In this document: positions 36,538-46,309 of the stretch, piece after piece
Layout of the letters: each line of letters begins with the position of its first letter
How positions within the stretch are numbered: the first letter of the stretch is position 1
NCBI RefSeq assembly: GCF_001746205.1
Contig: NZ_MDCO01000010.1
Span: forward strand, 116,467-180,466
Direction of reading: 5' to 3'
Origin: Brachyspira hampsonii
GTDB lineage: Bacteria > Spirochaetota > Brachyspiria > Brachyspirales > Brachyspiraceae
Length of the DNA stretch: 64,000 bases
Program-made: the position numbers and the translations under genes
Notes under the pieces: generated by a model
Seen by the model: the letters and a program-made list of their open reading frames with translations, nothing else
Databases searched by the model: none
Told to the model about the DNA's origin: nothing

Positions 36538-37654
36538 TTTTTATTAAATTATTATTTTCAAATATGTATTTTTCTTTGTAACTATATTCTGTATTGTAGT
36601 CATCACTATATATATCTGTTCTTACTTTTTTTTCTTCCTCTATAAGACTTTGTACTTTGCTTAATAAGATTATTTCATCTCCGTTTTTATATAATATTAA
36701 TATATCGAAGTCATATTCATTTTTATCTATATCGCTTGTATATAATTTATCCATATAAACAGCAAAACCTATTGCATTTTTTTTATTTTTATCATTTCTA
36801 GTATGTGCATTAAATTTTGCAAGGAGTTTATCGTATCTTCCTCCGGAAAGGACTGCATCGTTGCTTTCTTTTATATATCCTTTAAAAATTATTCCATTAT
36901 AATATCCAAGTTTACTTTCTATTGAAAAATCTAATAAAATTTTGTCGAAGTTATCATAATTTTCAAATACCGCTGACAGCATTTTTAATTCATTATATGC
37001 TTTTTGCATTTTATCATTTATTATTATACTTTCTATTTTTTTTAATATTTCTTTATAGCTTCCGCATAAATCTATTAGTGATATTATATAATTTTTATAT
37101 TGCTCATTTATATTATTGCATATTAATATTTTTTCTAAATCATGTTTATTTTTGCTGTATATAAAATTAAGTATTTCTAGTTTTTTATCTTCATCTAGGT
37201 TTAGTTCATCTATCAAAGCAAACATAAAATCTATACTTGATATTTCTAATATATATTCATCATTTATAGATTTTAAACTATCTATTGCCATGCTTATTAT
37301 TTCTAGATTTGAATATGTGCTTAGAGTTCCTATTATTTCTACGCCTAGCTGCTGTATTTCTTCATATTCATTTGAAACTGAATCTATTTTATAAATATCT
37401 TCTATATAATAAATTTTATTTGTGTATTTATTATTATCTTTTAAAACTTTTTTTACTATTGATAATGTAACATCCGGTCTTAAAGACTGCAAATTTCCAT
37501 TTAAATTCATAAATGTGAGTATATGCTCTGTTTGAAGAAAATCTTTATAATTGTTGTATAAATTGTAATCTTCAAATTTACTTAATTTAATTTTTTTGTA
37601 TCCGTATTGTTCATATATTTTTGTTAATTTAGATGCTATATTATTTTCATTCAT
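36530..37654 (-). CDS. hisZ: ATP phosphoribosyltransferase regulatory subunit HisZ
   Basis: This 374-residue class II aminoacyl-tRNA-synthetase-like protein lacks the tRNA anticodon domain. Motifs: LTKIYEQYGYKKIKLSKFEDYNLY, LRPDVTLSIVKKVLKDN with IYYIEDIYKID, EEIQQLGVEIIG, and SIESKLGYYNGIIFKGYIKESNDAVLSGGRYDKLLAKF, which corresponds to the HisS motif 3 region but with changed catalytic residues. With the short HisG nearby, HisZ is more likely than a true HisS. It forms the hetero-octamer that gives HisG activity and histidine feedback. Confidence 0.87.
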   Translation of the reverse strand: MNENNIASKLTKIYEQYGYKKIKLSKFEDYNLYNNYKDFLQTEHILTFMNLNGNLQSLRPDVTLSIVKKVLKDNNKYTNKIYYIEDIYKIDSVSNEYEEIQQLGVEIIGTLSTYSNLEIISMAIDSLKSINDEYILEISSIDFMFALIDELNLDEDKKLEILNFIYSKNKHDLEKILICNNINEQYKNYIISLIDLCGSYKEILKKIESIIINDKMQKAYNELKMLSAVFENYDNFDKILLDFSIESKLGYYNGIIFKGYIKESNDAVLSGGRYDKLLAKFNAHTRNDKNKKNAIGFAVYMDKLYTSDIDKNEYDFDILILYKNGDEIILLSKVQSLIEEEKKVRTDIYSDDYNTEYSYKEKYIFENNNLIKIN

Positions 37655-37828
37655 AATTTGATTCTTCTTAAATATTTGAATTTTGAATACATATTATAAT
37701 CTAAAAAATAAAAATTACCATAATAAAGCAATTAAAATAATATTATTTATATTATATTTTTTAGTGTAATTTGAAATAACTATAAAAAGAGTATATTATT
37801 ATCTATAAATTTAATAAAAGGAGTGTTA

Positions 37829-39568
37829 ATGAAAACAGAAGAAGAATTAATAAAAAAATTAATGAAAAATCAAATGGATTATAATATATTTATAAAATTT
37901 AATTCAAAAACAGCTTTAGAAAAAACATCTCTTACTAACTTAATAAGAAAAGCTATAAGCAGCGGATATATAGAGAAGACAGCAGGTAATTTGCTTCGAG
38001 TAACAAAAGAGGGAAGACAATATATTAATAAACTAGAAGGTAAAGAAGAAGCTCCTAAAACTATAAAATCTGTACGGGTACATGTTGATCCTAAAGATGC
38101 TAAATCAGATTCTGAGATTATAGCTAAATCTTATAATATAAAATTAAATTTCAGTGAAGAATTATTAAAATTGGCAGAAGAAATAAATAATAATGCTGAT
38201 TTTACAAATATAGAAGATGATAGGATTGATTTAAGAAGTTTAAAGACAATAACTATAGATAGTGAAAGTTCAAAAGATTTGGACGATGCCTTCAGTATAG
38301 AAAAAACTGATAATTATAAAGTGTATATTCATATTTCTGATGTAAGCCATTTTATAGAGATTGACTCCCCTTTAGATTTGGAGGCTAGGGCTAGAGGAAA
38401 TTCCACTTATTTAATTGATACAGTTTATAATATGTTTCCTGAGGTTCTTTCTAACAATATAATTTCTTTAAATGAGAATGAGGACAGATTTGCTATTACA
38501 TTTATTGCTGATATAAATAATGAGGGTGAAATATTATCTTCATCTGTTTGTAAAAGTGTTATAAGATCTGATAGAAAATTATCTTATGATTATGCTGAAA
38601 AACTTATAAAAAAAGAAGAGAAAGATGAGGATTGGCTTTTAGAACTTATTGATAATGCTTTAAATATAAAAAATATTTTGTATAAAAAAAGGAAAGAGGG
38701 CAGGGGTGTAGAATTTGAAAATCAGGATATCAAAATAGTTCTTAATGATGACGGCATTCCTATAGAGTTTTATGCAGAAGAAAAAAAGGAATCTATGTCA
38801 ATAATAGAGGAATTAATGCTTCTTGCCAACAGTAAAATAGCTGAAAAGTTATCTAATTATGAGGGAGTTATATACCGTTATCATGGACTTCCTGATGAAT
38901 ATAGATTTAATAATTTTAAAATACTTGCTCATACTAAGGGTTATGAATTAAAACAAAATCCTGATAAAAGCTATGATATAAAAGGATTTATAGATAATAT
39001 CAAAGGAAAACAGGAAGAAAATTTACTTATACCTGTACTTCTTCGTTCTATGACGCCTTCTTCTTACAGCATAGTAAATAAAAGTCATTTTGGCTTGGGA
39101 CTTGATTATTATACTTATTTTACATCTCCTATAAGAAGATATGCTGATTTGCTTATACATAGAATAGTTAAAGATACTATTTTATCTGATAATAATTCTA
39201 TAAGTGATAGATTAAAAAATATATGCAAAGATTCTATTGATAGTTTATCTATGCTTGATAAAAGTTCAAAAAAGGCTGAGAGATATCTTATTCAAATAAA
39301 AGCGGCAAGGTATATGAAAGACAGACTTGGAGATGAGTATTATGGTATTATAAGTTCCATATCTCCAAAAGGAATATATGTTGAAATAGAAGGTTTGGAG
39401 ATAGAAGGCTTTATAGAGGCTATTTATGTTGGCTCTAATTATAGATTTTATCAGGATATGCAAAGTGTATATGTTGATAAAGTAAAGGCTTATGAGTTGG
39501 GTGATAGAGTAAAAGTATTAGTTACCAAATCCAATGTAGAAAACGGAAAGATATTTTTCTCATTGTAG
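37829..39568 (+). CDS. rnr: Ribonuclease R (RNB-family 3'-5' exoribonuclease)
   Basis: The start is the ATG at 37829, after AAAGGAG. A GTG two codons upstream is inside the spacer. The 579-residue protein has an N-terminal winged-helix-like segment (1-65). The RNB catalytic domain has TIDSESSKDLDDAFSIEKT with the four metal-binding Asp residues, then ARARGNSTYLIDTVYNMFPEVLS. Later motifs are IEELMLLANSKIA and YYTYFTSPIRRYADLLIHR. A C-terminal S1 domain has YYGIISSISPKGIYVEIEGLEIEGFI. It is shorter than E. coli RNase R because of reduced cold-shock domains and no Lys-rich tail. It degrades structured RNA and works with tmRNA in quality control elsewhere. Confidence 0.93.
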   Translation: MKTEEELIKKLMKNQMDYNIFIKFNSKTALEKTSLTNLIRKAISSGYIEKTAGNLLRVTKEGRQYINKLEGKEEAPKTIKSVRVHVDPKDAKSDSEIIAKSYNIKLNFSEELLKLAEEINNNADFTNIEDDRIDLRSLKTITIDSESSKDLDDAFSIEKTDNYKVYIHISDVSHFIEIDSPLDLEARARGNSTYLIDTVYNMFPEVLSNNIISLNENEDRFAITFIADINNEGEILSSSVCKSVIRSDRKLSYDYAEKLIKKEEKDEDWLLELIDNALNIKNILYKKRKEGRGVEFENQDIKIVLNDDGIPIEFYAEEKKESMSIIEELMLLANSKIAEKLSNYEGVIYRYHGLPDEYRFNNFKILAHTKGYELKQNPDKSYDIKGFIDNIKGKQEENLLIPVLLRSMTPSSYSIVNKSHFGLGLDYYTYFTSPIRRYADLLIHRIVKDTILSDNNSISDRLKNICKDSIDSLSMLDKSSKKAERYLIQIKAARYMKDRLGDEYYGIISSISPKGIYVEIEGLEIEGFIEAIYVGSNYRFYQDMQSVYVDKVKAYELGDRVKVLVTKSNVENGKIFFSL

Positions 39569-39598
39569 AATTTTATAATTTAAATATTTTTTATAAAA

Positions 39599-39630
39599 AA
39601 GCAGGGAATTAAAAGTACCTGCTTATTTTA
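39599..39630. terminator. Bidirectional terminator between rnr and the chemoreceptor gene
   Basis: AAGCAGG at 39599-39605 pairs with CCTGCTT at 39618-39624 around a 12-nt loop. T-rich sequence follows on the right and A-rich sequence precedes on the left, so both convergent genes could use it. Confidence 0.75.
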
Positions 39631-39636
39631 TTATTA

Positions 39637-41442
39637 TTATTTTACTTTAAAATATTCTATTTCATTAATAATATCTTTACTCATATTTGATATTTCAGAA
39701 CTAGATGTTGAGTTTTGAGTGGCTAAACTTGAGTTTTCCTGAGTAATATTATTTAATTCTTTTATAGCGGCATTCATTTGTATTATTCCGTCCTCTTCCT
39801 GCATTATAGACTGAGATATATCCTGAAGCTCATTTTCCATTTCTTTTACCAAATCATTAATAGTATTTAGTATAGAAGATGATTTACTTGCTGATTCATT
39901 TCCGATTTCTACTCTTTTTACAGTTTCATCTACAATAGAAGTAATATTATTCGCAGCTTCATTAACAGTCTGAGCTAAAGATCTTACCTCACTTGCAACT
40001 ATGGCAAAACCTCTTCCCTGTTCTCCAGCTCTTGCCGCCTCAACAGCAGCATTTAGAGCAAGTATGTTAGTTTGAAATGCAATAGATTGTATAAGTTTAG
40101 TTATTTCAGATATTTTTTTGCTGGATTCAGATATTTCGTGCATATGAGCAGATATTTCATTAACTGCTTTTACGCCTGTATTTGTAGTTTCCATTATTTT
40201 TACACTTTTATCTTTTGCCTGTAATGAATTAGAACTTATTTCTTTTATAGAACTTGATAAAGACTGCATTGAACCGGTAAGCTCTTCTATAGTAGCTGCC
40301 TGAGTATTAGTTCTGTCAGATAAATATTCACTGCTTGATGATATACTTTCTATTTCATTATTTATTGTATTAAGATTTGACTGAAGTTTTGACACAACAT
40401 TTCCTATAGCGTCTTTCATATTATTGACATAAGAAACTAAAGAGCCTGATTTATCATTTTTATTTTCATTATCTTTACTGTCTATAATAAAGTTTCCTTT
40501 GGACATTTGCTCTATACTGTTCATAGCTTTATCGAGCATCTGAGATATAGGTATAACTACAAAGAATGCTAATGTTGTTTGTATTGTTATTAAAATAATA
40601 ATAACTAAAAGATATGCTAGCATAATATTTCTTATTCTATTATTGATGGCATTCATATCACCTCGTATTACAATTTTATAAGGGGTGTCTCTTAATGGTT
40701 TTATAGTGTACCATTCATTTCCTACTATATGCATTACAGCTTTATTAGGGTCTTCTAATGATTTTGCATCTTTAAATAATGGCTCCTGATATATATTATG
40801 ATTATCATCAAATATATAGTCCTTATTCTCATGGGACATATAAAGTCCTGCTGAAGTCATTATATTTACCTGATTATCGCTAAGAACTTTTTTTGATATA
40901 TTATTCATTTCTAAGAAGTCTATACCTATAACTCCTTTTAGTGAATTATTAGTGTATACAGCTAATGCCAATGTTATACATATTCCGCCGGTATTAGCAT
41001 CAACATAAGGTTCTGTAATAAATATACCATTTTTGGTAAGAGCACCTTTATACCATAATCTTGAAGTTTGATCATAGGTGTTAGGATAAGGGCTTATACC
41101 ATTAACAAAAAGTCCTCCGTCTTTGTATGGTATTTCATTTCCGTATAGTATGTCATATATGTTTTTATTTGATTTTAATATGCTTTCAAGTGTTTTTCTT
41201 ATATTTGTAAATGAGTTTTCATTTGCTTCAAAGTATCCTCTTAATGTATACATTACATCATATACTTTTTCCATTTCTGTAGATATTACCAATTCAGTAT
41301 TATCGATCTCTACCAATGTATTTTTTATAAACTCATTAGTATATACAGTTTTATAAGCAAAAAACATAATAATATATGCTAGAAGTAAGAAAACAGCAAA
41401 AGGAATAATTAATTTAAATAATAGCACTTTATTATTTTTCAT
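39637..41442 (-). CDS. Methyl-accepting chemotaxis protein with dCache sensor
   Basis: This 601-residue receptor has TM1 (residues about 8-30), a periplasmic double-Cache-type domain ([45 protein letters not shown]), and TM2 near residue 280 ([24 protein letters not shown]). A linker or HAMP-like region and the cytoplasmic signalling hairpin follow, with the invariant tip [37 protein letters not shown]. It senses small molecules such as amino acids or carboxylates and controls CheA. The ligand is unknown. It is transcribed alone, leftwards. Confidence 0.93.
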   Translation of the reverse strand: MKNNKVLLFKLIIPFAVFLLLAYIIMFFAYKTVYTNEFIKNTLVEIDNTELVISTEMEKVYDVMYTLRGYFEANENSFTNIRKTLESILKSNKNIYDILYGNEIPYKDGGLFVNGISPYPNTYDQTSRLWYKGALTKNGIFITEPYVDANTGGICITLALAVYTNNSLKGVIGIDFLEMNNISKKVLSDNQVNIMTSAGLYMSHENKDYIFDDNHNIYQEPLFKDAKSLEDPNKAVMHIVGNEWYTIKPLRDTPYKIVIRGDMNAINNRIRNIMLAYLLVIIILITIQTTLAFFVVIPISQMLDKAMNSIEQMSKGNFIIDSKDNENKNDKSGSLVSYVNNMKDAIGNVVSKLQSNLNTINNEIESISSSSEYLSDRTNTQAATIEELTGSMQSLSSSIKEISSNSLQAKDKSVKIMETTNTGVKAVNEISAHMHEISESSKKISEITKLIQSIAFQTNILALNAAVEAARAGEQGRGFAIVASEVRSLAQTVNEAANNITSIVDETVKRVEIGNESASKSSSILNTINDLVKEMENELQDISQSIMQEEDGIIQMNAAIKELNNITQENSSLATQNSTSSSEISNMSKDIINEIEYFKVK

Positions 41443-41629
41443 AGAAATAACCTTAAAATAAATTCTTCAAGTAGAAAGTATATAAATTTTTTTTCATGTG
41501 TCAATTATATTTAATAAAATGAGAATATATTAAAGTATATTTGATTTTTATAAAAATAATTTAACATTTATATATGTTAATCATATATATGGCTACAAAA
41601 TTGTAAATCTTTGTAAAATCTAAAAAATA

Positions 41630-42313
41630 CTAATTTTTTAATATAGATTCTATTTCATTTTTTGTAAGCTCTTTAAAAGAACCTTCTTTTAAGTCATCTA
41701 ATAATATATCAGCTATTCTTAATCTTTTTAGTATTATTACTTCAAAACCTACTTTTTGGCACATTCTTCTTATTTGCCTATTTTTTCCTTCTGTTAAGAT
41801 TATGTAGAAAGAATTTTTATTAACTCTTTTTACCTTTGCAGGTTTGAGTTTTTGTCCGTCTAAAGAAATCCCATACTCTAATTTTTTTAAAGCCCCATCT
41901 GGTATACTATCATTAACTTTGACAAAATATTCTTTTTCGCAGTTTGTATTTTCGCCTATTATCTTTTTAGCAAATACCCCATCATTAGTAAAAAGTATAA
42001 GTCCTGAGCTGTCTTTATCTAGTCTTCCAACAGGATATATATTATCAAAATCATTTTTGATTAGATTATATATAGGCTTTCCTTCATTTTTATTTGATGA
42101 AACTACATAACCTCTAGGTTTATTTAATTTTATATATATTTTATTTTCTTTATATTGTTCAATGCTGCATTCTACATTGTCATCTTCATTAACTTGAGTT
42201 GCCGGGTTTGTTATAATTATGCCATTAACTTTAACATTTCCGTTTTGAATAAGCCTGTCAGCTTCTCTCCTGCTTGCAATATTTAAAGATGCTATATATT
42301 TATTTAATCTCAT
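41630..42313 (-). CDS. RsuA/RluB/RluE-family pseudouridine synthase
   Basis: The 227-residue protein has an N-terminal S4 RNA-binding domain (MRLNKYIASLNIASRREADRLIQNGNVKVNG). The catalytic domain has KPRGYVVSSN and YPVGRLDKDSSGLILFTNDG, with the catalytic Asp in GRLDKDSSG. The C-terminal LTEGKNRQIRRMCQKVGFEVIILKRLRI is typical of the family that modifies 23S (RluB, RluE, RluF) or 16S (RsuA) rRNA. The exact target is not decidable here. It stands alone, divergent from flaA with a 215-bp spacer. Confidence 0.9.
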   Translation of the reverse strand: MRLNKYIASLNIASRREADRLIQNGNVKVNGIIITNPATQVNEDDNVECSIEQYKENKIYIKLNKPRGYVVSSNKNEGKPIYNLIKNDFDNIYPVGRLDKDSSGLILFTNDGVFAKKIIGENTNCEKEYFVKVNDSIPDGALKKLEYGISLDGQKLKPAKVKRVNKNSFYIILTEGKNRQIRRMCQKVGFEVIILKRLRIADILLDDLKEGSFKELTKNEIESILKN

Positions 42314-42444
42314 TTATCAGTCTTTTTAATAAAAAATTATATATATAGTACCATAATATAATTTTTAATCAAATTTTAATAATATTTTCTAAAATTATGC
42401 AGTTATGATAACGATATATATATTAGAATTTTATATTTTTATAG

Positions 42445-42473
42445 TTGACAATTTTTATTGATTATAATATAAT
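42445..42473 (+). promoter_or_regulatory. Consensus promoter of the flaA operon
   Basis: TTGACA at 42445-42450 and TATAAT at 42468-42473 are both perfect with 17-bp spacing. A second overlapping TATAAT lies 5 bp earlier. The 5' leader contains GCTAAG (42477) and CTTAGC (42499), which can form a 6-bp hairpin before the AAGGAGAG ribosome binding site. This is a sigma-70-type rather than a sigma-28-type flagellar promoter. Confidence 0.85.
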
Positions 42474-42528
42474 TGTGCTAAGTTATTGGATATAATTGCT
42501 TAGCTATAAATATTAAGGAGAGTGCGCT

Positions 42529-43365
42529 ATGAAATTCTATAGAAGTACGAGAGATTTTTCTCGCTACCTCATAATCATTTGTCTATTCATAAGCATAAGT
42601 TCATTTGCTGTTTATGGACAAACTTCTAGTGTTTACATGGAAACTAGATTGCTTTACAACTTTGAAACATTAGATGAATGGCAGCCAATATCAAATGCTA
42701 GCCGCTTTATGTTCAGAGGTGATAGAACAAATGAAAATGGTGTTGTAATGAAATATCCTAACATGAGATTGTTCGCTACAAAACCATATGGTATGGGTAA
42801 CCAAAGTTATAATTCAACTAATTCATTATCAGTAAGTGTTTCTTTTTTCAGAAAATCTTATAACTTCTTTGACTTAGTTCCAACAGTACAAAAAATCATA
42901 CCAGGTAAAGCTCAAACTTTTGATGTTTGGGTATGGGGTGGTAATTATGACTATACTATGGAAATGATATTTGAAGATTATCTTGGTTATACTTATACAT
43001 TGCCTTTGGGATCTATAAGATATATAGGTTGGAGAAATATGAGTACATCAGTACCATCATTTATTCCTCAAGAAGAACCTTATGTTCCTAGAGCTAAAGG
43101 TTTAAGATTTATGAATTTCCGTTTCTGGTCATCACCAGAGGAAAGAGCAGATAACTTTGTAGTTTTATTGGACTATTTCCAAACAGTAACAGATACATTT
43201 AGAGAGTCTTATGACGGATCTGATATTGAAACTACATTAGGTCAGGAAGTTGGCGGAAGATCTTCTGAACAATATACAGAAGGCGGAGCTCAAGTAGTAG
43301 GTGAAAGCAATAGCGGTACTGCCAGCGGAGATACTACTACAGAACAGCCACAAGAAGCGCAATAA
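42529..43365 (+). CDS. flaA: FlaA-family periplasmic flagellar sheath protein, first copy
   Basis: The 278-residue protein has a signal peptide (residues 1-30, RYLIIICLFISISSFAVYGQ). The FlaA fold segments follow: LLYNFETLDEWQPISNASRFMF, LSVSVSFFRKSYNFFDLVP, KAQTFDVWVWGGNYDYTMEMIFEDYLGYTYTLPLGSIRYIGWRNMS and FRFWSSPEERADNFVVLLDYFQTVTDTF. The last 40 residues are Gly/Ser/Glu/Gln-rich and probably disordered. FlaA covers the FlaB core of spirochaete periplasmic flagella. A strong promoter and ribosome binding site fit an abundant structural protein. A second flaA follows 18 bp later. Confidence 0.9.
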   Translation: MKFYRSTRDFSRYLIIICLFISISSFAVYGQTSSVYMETRLLYNFETLDEWQPISNASRFMFRGDRTNENGVVMKYPNMRLFATKPYGMGNQSYNSTNSLSVSVSFFRKSYNFFDLVPTVQKIIPGKAQTFDVWVWGGNYDYTMEMIFEDYLGYTYTLPLGSIRYIGWRNMSTSVPSFIPQEEPYVPRAKGLRFMNFRFWSSPEERADNFVVLLDYFQTVTDTFRESYDGSDIETTLGQEVGGRSSEQYTEGGAQVVGESNSGTASGDTTTEQPQEAQ

Positions 43366-43383
43366 TTAAGGAGAAAAACGAAT

Positions 43384-44088
43384 ATGAAAAGATTAAGTAT
43401 CTTGATAACAATGTTAATTCTAACTGTTGCATTCTTGTTGTTTGCCCAAGATGCGGCTCAAACAGGTGAGCAAACTACTCAAAATCAAGGTGAAGATGGT
43501 AATAACTTCGTAACTGAAGCTATCACTAACTACTTAATAGATGATTTTGAATTTGCTAATACTTGGCAAGCTTCTATGCCTAGAGATTATGGCGTAGTTA
43601 GTATTATTCGTCGTGAAGGCGGTCCAGCTGATGTTGTAGCTGAAGGTGCAGAAAATAATAAATACATTTTAGGTGCTAAAGTAGAATACTTCAGAACCGG
43701 TTATCCTTGGTTCTCTGTTACTCCACCTAGACCTGTGAAAATACCTGGTTATACTAAAGAAATTAGTGTTTGGGTAGCTGGTCGTAACCATAATAATAAA
43801 ATGAGTTTCTATCTTTATGATATAAACGGAAAACCTCAGTCTGTTGGTAATGAAGCTCTTAACTTTATGGGTTGGAAAAACATAACTGTACAAGTTCCTG
43901 CTAATATAGAACAAGAAGACTTCAGAGGTCAAGTTGAACAAGGTATTAGCTTTATGGGTATACATGTTAAAGTTGATCCTAGAGATTCTTATGGTAAATA
44001 CTATATCTATTTTGATCAATTAATGGCTAAAACTGATATGTATTTAGAAACTTATAGAGAAGAAGATGATCCATTAGATACTTGGTAA
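43384..44088 (+). CDS. flaA: FlaA-family periplasmic flagellar sheath protein, second copy
   Basis: The 234-residue protein has a signal peptide (MKRLSILITMLILTVAFLLFAQD) and a FlaA domain parallel to its neighbour: YLIDDFEFANTWQASMPRD, AKVEYFRTGYPWFSVTPPRP, TKEISVWVAGRNHNNKMSFYLYDINGKPQSVGNEALNFMGWKNITV and YYIYFDQLMAKTDMYLETYRE. AAGGAG precedes the ATG. It is clearly paralogous to the upstream gene but only distantly similar, so the two probably occupy different places in the sheath. A strong terminator closes the operon. Confidence 0.9.
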   Translation: MKRLSILITMLILTVAFLLFAQDAAQTGEQTTQNQGEDGNNFVTEAITNYLIDDFEFANTWQASMPRDYGVVSIIRREGGPADVVAEGAENNKYILGAKVEYFRTGYPWFSVTPPRPVKIPGYTKEISVWVAGRNHNNKMSFYLYDINGKPQSVGNEALNFMGWKNITVQVPANIEQEDFRGQVEQGISFMGIHVKVDPRDSYGKYYIYFDQLMAKTDMYLETYREEDDPLDTW

Positions 44089-44117
44089 TAATAATAACAA
44101 GTTGAAATGAATATGAT

Positions 44118-44152
44118 AGGTGAAGTATTATTAATAGTACTTCACCTTTTTT
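44118..44152 (+). terminator. Terminator of the flaA operon
   Basis: AGGTGAAGTA at 44118-44127 pairs perfectly with TACTTCACCT at 44138-44147 around a 10-nt loop, followed by a T run. Confidence 0.92.
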
Positions 44153-44228
44153 ATTTGTATAAATAACTTGAAATTAATATCATTTTATATTAAACTACTA
44201 AGATATATACAACTTAAAAGAGAGTTTT

Positions 44229-44375
44229 ATGTCTAATATTAATATAAATTTACTTCTTCTTATTGGATTTATATTGTTAGCTGTATATTCTATAACAACT
44301 AGAATTGTAAATAACAGGGCAAGTAAAGATAAAAAAGAAAATGATAGCGTTGATGAAGATAATAATTTAAAATAA
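44229..44375 (+). CDS. Small membrane protein, 48 aa
   Basis: The ATG-to-TAA frame encodes MSNININLLLLIGFILLAVY, then a short basic and acidic tail (RASKDKKENDSVDEDNNLK). One membrane helix occupies residues 7-24 and the tail would be cytoplasmic. AGAG lies upstream. It sits 14 bp before the next gene, which also begins with one membrane helix and a charged tail, so the two may form a unit. It is not homologous to a family I recognise. Confidence 0.55.
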   Translation: MSNININLLLLIGFILLAVYSITTRIVNNRASKDKKENDSVDEDNNLK

Positions 44376-44389
44376 TAAAAAGGTGTCAG

Positions 44390-44890
44390 ATGAGTGAATT
44401 AATTATATATGTAATAATAGCTATTATATGGGCTATAGTGAGTTTGGTACAAAAAGCAAATAAAAAAAATAAACAAAATAAAATACCAAAACAGAATACT
44501 CATAAAAATAAGAAAGTTAATAATAAAAATGAAGAAGAAATATTTAGAGAATTACAAAAGAATATTCATACTTTAAAAAAGTATAATGATGAAGTTCTTA
44601 GAGAAAATACCAAAAATGAAGATGTATATACTAGTCATTATGAAACTTCAAGCAATGATAGAGAAATATTGGAGCTTCAGGAAAAATATAATTCTAAAAT
44701 ATCTCAAATTAATTCTATAAAAAAAGAAGATGTCAGCACTAATTTTAATAATATTATAACATCAGAAAACAAAAGGCAAGTCAATCATATGCTTTCTTCA
44801 TTGGATATAAAAAATGCTGTAATATATAATGCTATACTTGAACCTAGAAGAATTAATTATATGAAAGTAAATATATCAAGACTTAATTAG
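44390..44890 (+). CDS. Membrane-anchored coiled-coil-like protein
   Basis: The 166-residue protein has an N-terminal membrane helix (SELIIYVIIAIIWAIVSLVQKA), a very basic Lys/Asn linker (about 24-50), a Glu/Lys-rich helical region and a C-terminal motif SLDIKNAVIYNAILEPRRI. Similar short terminal motifs (A-I/V-I-Y-x-x-I-L-x-P) occur at the ends of other small membrane proteins of unknown role. AAAGGTG precedes the ATG. mazG follows 13 bp later, so they are probably co-transcribed. Confidence 0.65.
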   Translation: MSELIIYVIIAIIWAIVSLVQKANKKNKQNKIPKQNTHKNKKVNNKNEEEIFRELQKNIHTLKKYNDEVLRENTKNEDVYTSHYETSSNDREILELQEKYNSKISQINSIKKEDVSTNFNNIITSENKRQVNHMLSSLDIKNAVIYNAILEPRRINYMKVNISRLN

Positions 44891-44903
44891 AAGAGTTGTA
44901 ATA

Positions 44904-45698
44904 ATGAAATCATTTGAAGAACTTATATCTGTAATACAAACTTTAAGAGGCGAGAATGGATGTGCTTGGGATAAGGTACAGACTTTTGACAGTTTAATTC
45001 CTTGTTTTTTGGAAGAGGCTTATGAACTTGTAGAAGCTATTAATAATAGAGATTATGAGAATATTAAAGAAGAGCTTGGAGATGTACTTTTGCATGTTGT
45101 ATTTTTTTCTGAGCTTGCTAAAGATGAAAATAAATTTAATATAGATGATGTTTGCAAAAATATTAATGAAAAACTTATAAGAAGGCATCCTCATGTATTC
45201 GGTGATAGTGATGTGAAAGATGTTCAGGGTATACTTAAGCAATGGGATAAGATAAAAAAAGAAGAGAAGGGTATTGATGGTGTTGATGAGTTTAAAAGTG
45301 TACTTGATGGTATACCTAAATCGCTTCCTATTATGGAAAAATCTTATAAATTAATGAAAAAAGCCGCTAGTGTCGGATTTGAATACGAACATATTGATGA
45401 TTCTTTGTCAAAGATAGAAGAAGAACTTTTGGAAGTTAAAGAAGCATATAAAGAGAAGGATAAAGAACATTTGGAAGAAGAAATAGGGGATTTGATTATG
45501 ACTGTTCTTGATTTTGCTCGTATGAATAAGATTAATCCTGTTAATTCTCTTATAAAAGTTAATGAAAAATTTACAAAGAGATTTCAATATGTTGAAAAGT
45601 CTGCTTATGAAATGAATAAAAAATTAGAAGATATGTCTTTAGATGAAATGGATAAACTTTGGAATGAATATAAGAAAAAAGAAAGAGAAAATCAATGA
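44904..45698 (+). CDS. mazG: Nucleoside triphosphate pyrophosphohydrolase MazG
   Basis: The 264-residue protein contains two MazG domains. The first has LRGENGCAWDKVQTFDSLIPCFLEEAYELVEAI and KEELGDVLLHVVFFSELA with the EExxE...ExxD metal site. HPHVFGD is the signature that follows. The second has EEELLEVKEAYKEK and EEEIGDLIMTVLDFAR. MazG hydrolyses NTPs and dNTPs to monophosphates and removes aberrant nucleotides. Its TGA stop overlaps the ATG of the following peroxidase gene (ATGA at 45695). Confidence 0.94.
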   Translation: MKSFEELISVIQTLRGENGCAWDKVQTFDSLIPCFLEEAYELVEAINNRDYENIKEELGDVLLHVVFFSELAKDENKFNIDDVCKNINEKLIRRHPHVFGDSDVKDVQGILKQWDKIKKEEKGIDGVDEFKSVLDGIPKSLPIMEKSYKLMKKAASVGFEYEHIDDSLSKIEEELLEVKEAYKEKDKEHLEEEIGDLIMTVLDFARMNKINPVNSLIKVNEKFTKRFQYVEKSAYEMNKKLEDMSLDEMDKLWNEYKKKERENQ

Positions 45699-46168
45699 AT
45701 ATATATGATTTTTATGTTAAAGATATCAATGGTAATGATGTATCTTTATCAAAGTATAGAAATAAAGTTATTTTGATAGTTAATACTGCTACTAGATGCG
45801 GGTTTACTAAACAGTATGAGTATTTAGAAAATATATATGAAATGTATAGTAGCAGAGGCTTTGAAATATTAGATTTTCCTTGTAATCAATTTTTAAATCA
45901 GGCACCGGAATCAGATGATAAAATAGATAGTTTCTGTAAAATAAGATATAATACATCTTTTGATAGATTTAAAAAAATAGATGTTAAAGGAAAGAATATA
46001 GAGCCTTTATATTCATATCTTATTAGCAATAGCAATTATTTATTTAATAAAAATATAAAATGGAATTTTACAAAATTTCTAATAGATAGAAATGGAAATG
46101 TTGTAAGGAGATTTTCTAGTTTTTCATCTGCAAAGAGCATAACTAAATATATAGATAAAATTATATAA
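45695..46168 (+). CDS. Glutathione peroxidase family protein (thiol peroxidase)
   Basis: The 157-residue protein starts within an ATGA overlap with mazG. VILIVNTATRCGFTKQYEYLENIYEMY holds the peroxidatic Cys in place of selenocysteine. ILDFPCNQFLNQAPESDDKIDSFC contains the FPCNQF motif and its resolving Cys. NIKWNFTKFLIDRNGNVVRRF carries the catalytic Trp and Asn. Bacterial Cys versions usually use thioredoxin and reduce lipid or hydrogen peroxides. In this probably anaerobic organism it would provide oxygen tolerance. Confidence 0.93.
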   Translation: MNIYDFYVKDINGNDVSLSKYRNKVILIVNTATRCGFTKQYEYLENIYEMYSSRGFEILDFPCNQFLNQAPESDDKIDSFCKIRYNTSFDRFKKIDVKGKNIEPLYSYLISNSNYLFNKNIKWNFTKFLIDRNGNVVRRFSSFSSAKSITKYIDKII

Positions 46169-46309
46169 TATTTTGTAATTATATTATACTAAATCTGTTT
46201 TTATAGGGTTGTTTTATTAATTTTTTACATTCATATTATGGACTTTTTATTGCAAGAATTCTAATTTTATATTATAATGTTATCATATTAAATGCAGAGG
46301 TTTTGCTTA

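Noticed and set aside
36530..37654. Histidyl-tRNA synthetase
   Set aside because: The length of 374 residues, the missing anticodon-binding domain and the neighbouring short HisG fit HisZ better.
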